From Acanthaster planci (Eukaryota; Echinodermata; Asteroidea; Valvatida; Acanthasteridae), in the NCBI RefSeq assembly GCF_001949145.1, contig NW_019091459.1, forward strand, positions 409,326 through 469,325: 60,000 bases of DNA. Reading direction: 5' to 3'. Of this stretch, positions 36,807 through 47,604 are shown one piece after another. Positions within the stretch are counted from its first letter, which is position 1; every line of letters begins with the position of its first letter. A program made the translations under genes and the position numbers. The notes under the pieces are model-generated. The model saw only the letters and a program-made list of their open reading frames with translations, searched no databases and was not told where the DNA came from.

Positions 36807-39240
36807 GTTGCACACCATTGCCCTCTGTCAATTGCAAGCCATTTCCCATTGACGCATGTGTTAAGTTGCCACAGCCTGTTGAATCAAAAAGCTGTGTGCA
36901 TTAAAAGGATCAGAAACAGACTTGTAGAAAAGGATCATGGGTACACCAAAGGTTTGGTAACTTTCAACTTGTGTACATATAGCCCTAACCCCTAGACATT
37001 TTGTTAACAACTTCCCAAGACCAGCAATGCTTGTGAAGGTAATGACACAGTCTGGAAATTTAACATTCACATTACATGAAGCCCCAATCGAAGTGACAAT
37101 GGCTAGGCACTTAATATCTAACCCTTCAAAGACTATCCAAACATCCACAGTTGATTTTCACAGATATAGGTTAGTTGCATTTAACCACTACAGAGTGATC
37201 ACAACTAACAATGCTTTCCTTAGAGGGGTAATTTACTGTATCACCTCTACATCTGGCAAAAACCTTTCATATGTGCCATTGTCCATTGTTGCAGGGATTG
37301 CCAGGTTCTGAGTATTAGGCGATTCGTGGGTCTTTTACCCTTTCGGTTTGCAATTTTTTTTCTGTTGCCAAATAAAAAGGGCAAGCCAAAACAGCAGGTG
37401 TTTTGCACACATGGACGTTTTGATTTCATTTCAGGCAGCTTATGTATCATGTATTTTGTGGCATTGCGCTTTACTTTGAAAAATACTACTTGTAGACTTA
37501 ATTCATCTGCAGTTGATCTTTTTCAGAGCTGATGTTAAAAAGTCTGAATTAGATCTGCCAAGTTCAGCTGGATTAGAAAAGTGTATTCAAGTGTAAGTGG
37601 AAACTATCAATTTAGCCATGTGTAAAATACAACTTGGGGTTTCACCACAATTTTTGTAAGGTTGACGCCCCTTCTAATTGATTACAGTTACATTGTACAT
37701 GTATTACAAAAAGTGGCAGCAGTGGTTCTTTTAATGTTTCAATGCTCTTTTAATATTTGAATATGATGGCACTTAAGTTTTTTTCTCTTGGGGAGTTACT
37801 ATTGAATGAATTCTGCCAAGCTAATACCGGCAGATATTTTGAGCTCTCAAAATACTTTGATTCTCTACTCTTTATACCATTGAGTTACCTCTAATAGCGC
37901 TGTCATTTACAATGCTGCCTCGTTTAATACTTGCTACTACACTACTAAAAAGAAAAGTTAAGGATCACTTTTTTCTGAAGTTGTATTTTTTTCCAAGCAA
38001 TGAGTGGGGTCTAGTTCTTTTCATGTTTTTCTTTGTCTGGATGGTGTTGTCAGTGGAATAGAAAAATGTAAAAAATGTTGCAAAACATCAAATGCACATT
38101 TTCATCCAGTAAGATATCTCATATAAAAAAGTGTACGCAAAATAAATAGTGGTCCTTAACTTTTTTGAGTAGTATTTATATATAATAGCTGTAATCCAAA
38201 GACTGTGTACTGTATATTTAGGTTGTTTGGCCATCGGTAGTTTTAGTTTAGACATGTTGATATATCGTTATGTTTCTGTTTCAACTTGAATTCCAAATTC
38301 AGTTATACGTACTAAATAAGTTGTACTGATTAAATGTATATTGGTTGAATAATTGAAAGAATACACCGTAGCTGTATTGTACCAAAGGAAGTAGTAAATC
38401 ATATTCAGCATTGTAACGCTTCTGGGACCTCTACAAAGCATCTCTTGAGCAATATGCACGTGCAAACTCAAGCTATCAGTGCGAAAAAGATATGCGCTTA
38501 TCTCGTGAAGCAAAACTGTAATTTGGTGTTAAAACTGAAAAGTGAGAGATTGGGCACAGCAGGGTATTGGGGTAATTGAAGGCAGCGTTTTAAGCTTTTT
38601 TTTGGCTTCACGTGTCCTGAGATTTTCCAGGAATTTAAAAATGCCCAAAAAGAGATAGAGAGGTTTGTGAAGAGACGAAGACCAGAAGTACTTCAGCTTT
38701 TGTAGGTAGGATGTTGGTCTGCACAGTGTCTAGTATGAGTGAAATAATAAGTAGGAACTGAATTAGTAACATTTACATGTATATATGATAACGCCCGTGA
38801 TATTCATGGTACAGCCGACTGAGGTACGGAATTAGATTAATCAGTAAGTAGTTTCTTGCTGGATATATTTTTCCTTTTTCTTTTTTAAATTTCATTTTCT
38901 TTACTTCTTGAGTGTGTGGGGTTCAAGCAATTTGAAGTGGGGAATTTAATGCTCGGAGCATCTTAATATGGACTGAGATGTACATATTTTCAGATTCCTT
39001 TCAGAATTATTTCAGTAGTCATTACACTCGAGAGATAAACTCCATTGTTTCACTTTTTGAGGTGTGTGGGTTTTCGATTAAAAATGATCATAATGTAGTA
39101 TTGTATTCCGTTACTATGATTCATTAACCAGTCCTAATATTTTATCTTTACAAGAAGCAAGTTGTGTATGTACAGAATAACATTGTTTTAGACTGCGGTT
39201 AGTCATTGTAGTTGCGAATAACGAGAGTGTACAATAAACT
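36807..39240 (+). other. Probable TRIM-NHL 3' UTR and flank
   Basis: No ORF of substance. AATAAA occurs at 37371-37376, 38141-38146 (inside the MITE) and 39233-39238. The MITE at 37941-38173 would be within the UTR if the distal signal is used. Confidence 0.4.
37941..38173. mobile_element. Tc1/mariner-like MITE in the TRIM-NHL 3' flank
   Basis: Left end ACTACTAAAAAGAAAAGTTA then AGGATCACT; right end on the other strand ACTACTCAAAAAAGTTAAGG then ACCACT. The inverted repeats are about 28 bp and the interior of about 175 bp is noncoding. The terminal sequence resembles Tc1/mariner ends; a TA target duplication is possible but ambiguous. It may lie inside the 3' UTR, with possible poly(A) signals on both sides. 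Confidence 0.65.
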
Positions 39241-40638
39241 TCGTGACCTTTATAATCCCAATATTACAGTATCACCTTTTCTTTGTGTTAATAGATTGAA
39301 TTTTCCTTGTGCTGTGATGTTTATGTGTAAAATGATGTGTACATTGGCCAGCAAAAGGTCACTTTGTCCATTCAGTTCCGCTCAATTTTGTTAGGACATT
39401 GACTTCAAAGAAAATCTACGTGTACACCTGCCGGTTTGCTCATATCATCGCCCCTGAAAAAAAAGAGATCCCCCGGATGAGCAGCAAAGAAGCGCAAAAT
39501 GCACGCCCATATTTGTTGATTGGCCATTTTGTTTTTAAAGTGTTTCGTTCATCCAGGAGTAGAACATTTCATGTGGGCTTTACAGGTGCGGATGACATTT
39601 CTTTCACAAATAGCTTTATCCTAAATTCGTTCCATCACTTTGGCTTTGTTTTTAATCTGTTATTGAAGAAAAATACAATGGCTGATATGCTCAAATGTTC
39701 AAAGTGTTAGAACTTCTGTTTTCTTCCTGTTACACTTTCGATTTCGTTGAGCCTATTTGCTCAGCGGCACTGCATTTTGTCGTGCCATCGACGTACACCC
39801 TGCATGATTTGACATGATTATTGACAAGCTTGTCTAAGCGCATCGTATTAAATGAACCCTTATGATTTGTTGTCGGAAAATCAGTAAATTTGCCTGCTTT
39901 GTTCATGTTCAGCACTTCATAAACGATAGCCCCCTGCCCCCATTGGATACCCCACTGCCTTTAATCATGTCAAACCCTGCGTGGCACAGACGAGTTATAG
40001 AGGGGTGTGGAAGAATCCGCCCCTCCCGAGGCTGTTACCATCAAACTAGTCTCAGAGTTAAGTGTTCGCAATATAGGTATGCTTGCGGACAAAATGATGT
40101 ACTGTGTATAAACCTGGGCTTACATGTAGAACCATTGACCCATGACCACACGCTGATCCCTTCTGCAAATTAAAATTTCGGGAGGGATGGGACCAGCATA
40201 ATAATTAGCAGCAATAAAATGCACACAGCGGAAAGACGAACACCGTGCACATAACCCCGATAAGTGAGACTTTCCTATTCAAAGTATCCGAACAATTTTT
40301 TTTACGAGAGTGCTCATATACCAGCACTGAATTTGCATAGGACAAGTTTTGTAATCTAATATTGGCTTCAAAGTTTCGCTTGATGCTTATTGATGTTAAA
40401 GAGCACCTGCTAGTGTAACATTGAAACGGGTTACTATTTCATGTATTAATGTCCTAGGTGATACAGGATATGTCATCCACAAGAATTAGTTCAAGTACAT
40501 ATGCTTGCTTTATTACTGTTTCAGAAAAAATTCATATGATTCCTATTCTTCTACCAGCACGTCTCGTCCCCTCGCCATATATTATTGGGTGAGCCACGTG
40601 CATGAATCGCCAGACCGAAAAGAACCTTAGAGGCTAAA

Positions 40639-41060
40639 GCAAGTTTTCAATCCAATCGGACATGTGCCTCCACAGATATAGTGATTTAAAGAGTGCATCT
40701 TTAAAGTCCGTGACTTGTCACCTAATGACGTCATCATTAAACGACGTCAATTTTCGTCTACAACACTTAATTCTCTAGCTACTAGCAAATCTTCAATCCC
40801 GTCACAAATATACTTCAGGAGATATATTGCTTTGAAGAGTGCACATTTAATGCCACGTGAATTGTCGGCTGATGCCGTCATCATCACACGGGGTCAAGTT
40901 TCTTCTATCATACTTCCTTTTCCGGCTACCTGCAAGTTTTCAACCCACAAATGTGCCTCCACAGATATAGTGATTTAAAGAGCGCACCTTTAAAGTCCGT
41001 GACTTCTCACCTGATGACGTCATCATCACATGAGGTCAGGTTTAAACTTTAAACATTCAA
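40639..41060. repeat. About 146-bp tandem repeat (2.7 units) with CRE-like palindromes
   Basis: Units begin near 40639, 40785 and 40932. Units 1 and 3 share CTCCACAGATATAGTGATTT and CTTTAAAGTCCGTGACTT; unit 2 is more diverged. TGACGTCA occurs at 40726-40733 and 41015-41022, with GCCGTCATCATCA at the same place in unit 2. Another TGACGTCA at 41255-41262 and CTGATGATGTCATTCTGACG near 42382 suggest that related sequence continues to the right. No ORF. Confidence 0.75.
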
Positions 41061-41949
41061 ATTTATTAAAAAATCACATGATTACGTCATTATGACGATT
41101 TTGTTCCTGGACTCTCTTAGGGCGTTGTGCTAAGAGTGTGGACCGAGTGTCAATTCAGTCAGATCGAGAACAGTGCCAAAGTCTGGCTGTTGAAAAATGT
41201 GTAAAAACCTATGGGCAAAATGAAATGTTCAAACATCTATAATTCATCGTGTGATGACGTCATCTTAACAGATTTAATTCTTCTAGGACCATCCTTGGGG
41301 TTGCACTGCACCAAATACACTGCCATAGAAAGCAGTGCAAATGTAACAGGGAAAATGGTACGCTATGGGGAATTCGCAAAACGACAAACAACTCTAACTA
41401 AACCAAGGATCTTTGAAGGAAAAGTTGCAGGAAACTGAATTAATAAGGACTCAGACACCAATATATGACTTTAAAAAAAGGGGACCAAAAATAATTTATT
41501 AATGAAAAAGTACAGGAAAAATGCCAAAAAAAAATTAAACGGACTCAAGGACTACCCAAACACTAAGACTTTAAAAGACTCAAAACCAAAACCCAACACA
41601 GTGCGTAAAATGGACCTTATGAGTTTACACTCAGACTTCAATCACTGACTCCTAGCAGAATAGGACTCAAGCAGAAAACCACACTCCAGTTAGGAGGAAC
41701 AATACATAGGTACATGTGAAGGTGACTGGTCTCTGCTGATCTGCTACACTGAGTGTGACCAGACCATGTGGTAACTCTATATGGGGGAAGCTAGGGCTTA
41801 AACAAGTTAACAGGGGTGCACACTACTAGAAAAAAAAATCAAGAACTCTAAACTAAAGTTAAAATTTTTAAAGGGGAACTACTTCTATGTAAAAAGGTGT
41901 ACTTAATAACATAAACATTTCTGGCTCTGCCACACAAACCTTGGCCGAA

Positions 41950-42135
41950 ATGTGAGTCTCGGAAAGAGGTTGGCCTCCGGTTTTTCACTGGAAATTCAAG
42001 ATTATGACCAGAAGTTTACTTTCCGTTTCATTTATATCCCGATTAGCTCCGCGATTTTTTTTCCTTTTTCCGAAGACACCCCCCAAATTAGTAGTAAAAC
42101 TATAGGCGCTCAGCTCTGAATGTAGCCGCCCGCTT
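41950..42135 (-). repeat. Dispersed repeat family, copy 2
   Basis: Minus-strand copy of the repeat at 5-190; see that entry for the matching segments. The middle third is the most diverged. The two copies lie about 42 kb apart and in opposite orientation. Confidence 0.7.
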
Positions 42136-42595
42136 CTCGTGAAAGAGATCGAACCACTTGGTGGAATATTCACCGTTGGATGATTGTGTAAAGGTCAGCC
42201 AAGTCTGAAATACACCAAGATGTATAAAACTACCAGAGTCGAGGGTGACAAGAAGACGTGTACAAAGCCTATGGTGAAAGTCTAAAAGGGGGAGGAGAGC
42301 TCATCTGTCATTTTGCCAACATAACAGAGGTGTCTTGTCCACTCATGTGTACATTTGAGCCTCATATGTCACGTGACACCTGATGATGTCATTCTGACGA
42401 TATTGCTCTGGGACCATCTTCACGTCGTGGACAAATATTAAATCTGCGTGATATGGAGCTAAGGTGACTGTAAGGTCACCATATTCCTGAGGTTTTCCTC
42501 CCGCCTAGACCTCTAAAACTGTAAATGATTCTCATTGTCTCATCTCTAAAGGTCTGTAAAACGCTTGCGAGCTTATTTACAGTGCCTAGGGCCGC

Positions 42596-42780
42596 TCAAC
42601 ACGACAAGAACAAGAACAGCAATAATTTAACAAGAAGAAGAACAACAACAAGAACAACATCAAGAAAAACTGCAACTACGGCACCACCACCATCAACACC
42701 ACCACCACCACCACCACCACCACCAACAATTAAACAACAATAACAACAACAACAACAACAATAATAATGATAATAATACT
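42596..42780. repeat. Compound microsatellite (AAC/AAG, ACC, AAT)
   Basis: AACAAGAAG-type triplets pass into a CCACCACCA run at about 42681-42726, then ACAACAACA and finally AATAATAAT-type triplets. The proline- and threonine-rich frames read through it are composition artefacts. Confidence 0.9.
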
Positions 42781-43124
42781 AATACCTCAATGAGGAGCAG
42801 TCAGTAGCAGTTGTTTGGCTAATTAACGTTTACTTTTGTTTGTGATGCCTTTATGCAGAGTGGATTCGGCGATTTTTAAAATAAAAAACACCGCATTTAA
42901 ACGAAAGAATAAAATGTTAACCTCTTATCCAGATGATTTGCAGTATCAAATTTCCCCCAGTCAGGTTGGAGGTGAAATTGCATTTATGCATTAAAGCTCA
43001 AATCAATGTCTTGTTTGTTCAGAGTTCAATCATTGCACAAAAAGACAGCTGCGCATCCAGGGTTGATATTTGAACGAAATCAAAAGTACAGTAACCTATA
43101 AGGACGAGGCAGTGGACATGCTTT

Positions 43125-46100
43125 TCATTGTATGCGTAGCTTTTCCATGAACAGCGACCCCAACGGCAGAAGAGAGATGAATCCAAAAATGACAAATGCC
43201 TTGTCGTAGCTTCCAGTCTGGTCAAATATCCAACCTGAAAAGTAAGCAAAGATTAGTCAGTGTGTGCCACCAAGAGAGAGACGAGGGGAACTTTACCTAT
43301 AGTTTTAATTAAACAAGGGGTGTTTGTCCTTCATTGTCCTTCACTCCCCCCTCCCACCGACACTCAGGGAAGGATAACTTCCTGTCATAAATTTCACGAA
43401 AGAAATGCACGTACATCAACATTTAAGGACGGTCATTTGGGGTTAGTTTGTTGTTCCAATCCAGACATGAATATTCAGAAGGCAGGTGTCACGCGCAAGC
43501 GGAAGTGTTTATCCATATTATTGGTCAAAGGAATTTAATTAATCCAGTGAATTCTAAACAAAGCCTCGTCAAGTATCCCTAAGGAGGGCAGGTGTTTTCC
43601 CACACCCATTTGAAAGCTGACAACAAACTTTTATCTAAGTGTTCTCTCTGGCTCTTTACCGTCAACACAAATCACGCTCCGGTTGTTTCAGACCAACTTT
43701 ATGTAGCAAGTGTAACACAAACAAAAATCACTGACCTATCCTGATTGACAGCAACTATAATTTCATGACGAAGTGCATTTTTGCAACATTTACAGGGAAC
43801 GCCAGTTGCAAGCTAATGTGGCTTGATTAGTAGAATGCCTAAATTAGTGGCACACTCCAGTACTCAGCTGAAGACAGAGTCCACAAGAGGTAAAAAAGGG
43901 CCAAACTTCGTTCAGGACAGAACTTCACACTTTTAAATACAGCAGTAATTAGAACTGAGCTGAAAATAAAACCTGTCCGTCAAGTAAAAAGATTTCTTGT
44001 GCTACCTTAAAACCTCTTTCCCCCCATTGTTTACACTGTAAATACACTTTTTGGTGTTATCAGATGACCACACCATACGGTGTTACCTCAACACCGCTGG
44101 TGTTACTTTGCACATCTTTAAGTGTTGCAATACACCGGAAGGTGTTAACACCAAATAACACAAAAAATTAACATCAATGAAAAGTGTTGATGTAGTCCCC
44201 TGAAAATACCGGGGATGTTCAAGTTAGCACCTCCGTGTTTGCAGTGTAACACGTATTGTTGAAATATTTCTTACCAGGGAAGAATCCGCAAGCGATTTGA
44301 ATGATGGCCGTCACCAGGTCCATCCAACTGAAAGTGGACACTAGGTCTTCAGCTCCAAGTAGCTCCCGAGTGTAAATGTCAGTCAATGATGCCTCTGCTC
44401 CAACGAAGCCGTTGAAAATGAGGGCGTTGGCCATTATCAACCAATAAGAGTTCAGCCAGGGAAGTGTAAATTGAGTGAAGCCACTTATCAAGATTGAAAT
44501 TAGCAAGGCCAATCGCAGCTTCAGCCAACCTCGGTCTACCACCAATCCTGCAAGGATCTTGAAAATCAGGTTGCCTATCCCCCCGGCCGTGATGAAAGTC
44601 ACAGCCTCGTACCCAGAGAAACCTTTCGATTCAGCGTAAGCGACAAAGTATATCAACCACAGACTGCTCACGATCTGGAATTCAGCGTAAACGAGCGTCG
44701 CTGTCCAGAATGCGAGGCGGCCGCAAACCCCACAGCCAAAAAGATTCCCCTGAACCTTTATGGCGTCCATCAGGACGCGGAGTCGGGATTTCCTCCGAGG
44801 ATTAGGGCTTTTTGACTCTTCATCTGATGGTTCCTCTACGCTGGAGCTGATCGGTAGGTAGTCGTGCCGCACCTCTGCAGGTGGTGATGGTGATCTCAGC
44901 AGGAAGCCACACACACCAAGATGCATGCTGAGAGCCCCAAGAAGTAGCAAGGCACCTCGCCAGCCGTAGGTGTCTAAAAGCAATTGAGTCAACGGGCCAA
45001 TGAAGATTAGGCCCACGGAGTATCCTGCAGTCGCAACGCCATTCACTGTCGCGTAGTTTGTGGTGAAATGTCGACCCATCATGGCTCTTGACAAAATATT
45101 CGAGATCATCAAACAAGGCCCTTCAAAAATAGTCAAAAGAAGGCAGTTACAGAACTTCACGTTGAGGCTTGTTCGAAAGTCAACAATGCTTTCAATATTT
45201 TTGGAGGGATCCCTCGTGCAGACTCATAACTTGATTTAAAGTCTAAATCATTTGGAACTAGGCCCTGCGTGGGACATGGTCACAACAGCAATAACTGATT
45301 TCATTGACCAGTGGCAATGGAATTATTTACATGGACAATGATTTAATGTGATGCTATTTTTACGCTGCCGCTAGAGCTACAGGTAACGGAAAAATACCAG
45401 TAAGGCCGACATTCGTTGTTCGCCCGAGGTTCGCTCGGTCGAGTGTAATTTGCGCCTGCGAATTTCTGATGTCAAGTGACAAGCGGCCGAACAATACTTT
45501 GCAGTCGAACTTTACCGTCACAACAGCAAGTGCGTGCTGACTTACGACTGTGCATTCACACTTCTTGTAACCGGTCATGAAAAACGAATCATGCCTCGCA
45601 AAGAAAAAGGATGGCTACAGCTGTGAAGCCACTGTAATTCGTCGATGATTGTTACTGGTTAGCTTGACAATAAAGGCCAGGAAGAAACAAAAGTACGTAC
45701 CAGCGATTAAGGCTAAGGCAAGTGTCATCTGGATTGCAGTAAATGTGAAGGACGAGACGATGACAGACGCCCCTAGGAGCAATCCGCTGACTGTGACAAC
45801 GATACGGGTACCAAACATTGCCTCCAAAGGCCTGGAAAACGGACCTGTTTAGGAAAGATCAATTTTTCAGCAAGAACCAGTAACAAAATAATTTCTTAGC
45901 TAGATTTATTAATTTAGAGAATTATAAGGTCGTGTATAAGGATTCCAGTGGACTGAAAAATAGAACTCGACTCGACCTTATCAGCTGCACAGCGATCGAG
46001 CCAGCAACGACTATCCCTAGCATATTCAGCGAACGCATTATACCCGTGTGTACAAGCCTAGTTTGCAAAAAACTAGCGTACACTTCCAGCATTCGCCATC

Positions 46101-46958
46101 CAAAACTAGGAAAAACATGCATTTGGATTTTGACGAATTAATAAGAAAAAGGAAACTCCCAAAATCATTTTGAATTAACAGACATTTGATGCAAAGGTTT
46201 ATATGAAGGTCGAGAAAAATTATTTGGGATCAAATACAGTGATTGATCTATCGCCCTATATTTTTTTTCAATTTCTTTTTGGCTTCCATGATTTTTGACA
46301 AATCGTTTAAGTGCGAATCGGAAATCTAGCCAAATTTTTTTTCCAGAAATTTTCTTAGATTAGATTTTTTACAGCATTTTTTTGAAATCAAACTTTGTAC
46401 AGCATGAATCTTACATTTTACTCTTCAAACTGAACTTGTCTAGGAATGTAGTACTGTAGAATAGCACACAGAATGTAGGCTTAAATCTCAAGCTATCCGG
46501 AACTAAAACAATCCTGAACTGGGAAAACGACTGCATAAGAGCCATTTAGTCCGTTCAAGTTCCATATGTCCCCGTAGTACATTTCGTGTTGCAAATCTAC
46601 ACTCTTTTGTCTACACGTATTGACCACTGTTTTGTATTTGGTGCCAACACTTTCAAAGAATTCATCTTTTTTTGACAATAACCTTTACCTCACAATGAAT
46701 CATTTCTACTTTACTGGTATTTGAACAGGAGATATTTTCTTTTTTATTATACAGCAACATAAAGCAAATACCTGCGACACTGCCAACTCCAGTAACAGTC
46801 GCTATCAATCCACCAATCATCCATGCCTCTGCCGTGAATTGCTCTTGAAGCGTCGGCAGCAGTACCCCTAGACCTTTTAGGAGTCCTGCCCATAGCAGCC
46901 AGTCGAAATGGACACAGAGGACGGCATACCAGCTTGCGTTCCCACACCGGACTCCCAT
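43125..46958 (-). CDS. SLC16/monocarboxylate-transporter-like major facilitator membrane protein
   Basis: Four coding exons on the minus strand: 46772-46958, 45701-45844, 44275-45120 and 43125-43234 (TGA). Every junction has the same phase, falls after a glycine, and joins in frame to give about 428 residues. Hydrophobic segments alternate with short loops as in a 12-TM major facilitator protein. Helix 1 contains GLLKGLGVLLPTLQEQF, in the position of the MCT GLLKSFGV..PEFQEEF segment. The middle exon holds a long polar cytoplasmic loop (about VRHDYLPIS to RKSRLRVLM) between the two six-helix halves, and the last exon opens with GWIFDQTGSYDKAF, typical of MCT helix 11/12. MCT relatives carry monocarboxylates or other small solutes across the plasma membrane, often with protons; the substrate cannot be read here. 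The canonical DGGWGW motif before helix 1 is absent, so this is an orphan-type member, or the start lies further upstream. ATG at 46958 is the last in-frame methionine before helix 1. Confidence 0.85.
44031..44252. mobile_element. GGTGTTA-rich inverted-repeat element, copy 1 (in transporter intron 3)
   Basis: It begins TTACACTGTAAATACAC and ends with TTTGCAGTGTAA, so short TTACACTG inverted termini bound about 220 bp. The inside has repeated GGTGTTA/TAACACC words. It shares most of its length with 47388-47604 in reverse orientation, including TTTTGGTGTTATCAGATGAC. Its edge lies about 20 bp from the donor site of the large transporter exon. Confidence 0.65.
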
Positions 46959-47387
46959 CGTAATGATTTGCCTTCCGAAGTGTGTTACCCGCCCGTATAA
47001 ATAACACCGCACCAACTAATGATGGACGGGCGCCTCAGCTTAAAGCTACATTGTGCTAATGTCTCTTTGATTTTGCTTGTTGAGGTGCTACTCTGTTGGG
47101 ATTAAAAACTCTGAATAAATCACCATCATCTGATAGGTGAACAATATACAATTGAATATTTCCATCCAAAGTACGTTATATTAAAACCATACAGTAGCTC
47201 TTTTAGTCAATAGATAAATGCACTCTTTAGCGCTACTCATGGTTGTCAGCAGCTGGTGATGTATATTGAGAGTGGACAATTCAGTTTATTTGTTGACAAA
47301 GAGGAAACATTCCTGAGCACTTTTAAATTCTCAAAATACAGAACTTACAACATAAACCATTACCGACAGAAGTATTATTTGGAAGTT

Positions 47388-47604
47388 ACACTGGAAAAAA
47401 ATTGGGTGTTAAATTTAATATCCCGGTTTATCAGAGGACTAAACCATTACTTTTCACTGGTGTTAAACTTTTGGTGTTATTTGGTGTTACTTTTAATGGC
47501 CTCCATTGCATTAAAACACTTATACTGTAGTTGTGGAAAGTAACACCGACGGTGTTAAAGTAACACCCTCTGGTGTTGTCATCTGATAACACCAAAAAAG
47601 AGTT
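47388..47604. mobile_element. GGTGTTA-rich inverted-repeat element, copy 2 (upstream of transporter)
   Basis: Reverse-orientation copy of the element at 44031-44252. GTCATCTGATAACACCAAAA at 47578-47597 is the complement of the start of copy 1, and TTACACTGG at 47388 is one terminus. It lies about 430 bp upstream of the transporter start codon, so it may fall in the promoter or 5' UTR. Confidence 0.6.

Larger units (their letters stand above)
39241..43124. other. Intergenic region between the TRIM-NHL and transporter genes (convergent)
   Basis: It holds the 146-bp tandem repeat, the second copy of the dispersed repeat and the compound microsatellite. Elsewhere I see only AT-rich sequence and no supported gene. 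The transporter 3' UTR must start at 43124 going left; I could not pick a convincing poly(A) signal. Confidence 0.5.

Noticed and set aside
40639-41060. Regularly spaced repeats considered as a CRISPR array
   Set aside because: The repeat unit is about 146 bp and diverged, and the setting is an animal genome.
42525-42743. Proline/threonine-rich open frame
   Set aside because: Translation of a compound triplet microsatellite.
45360-45590. GC-richer block in transporter intron 2 with a 72-residue minus-strand frame
   Set aside because: Could be a repeat, but I found no second copy, inverted ends or family match in the window.
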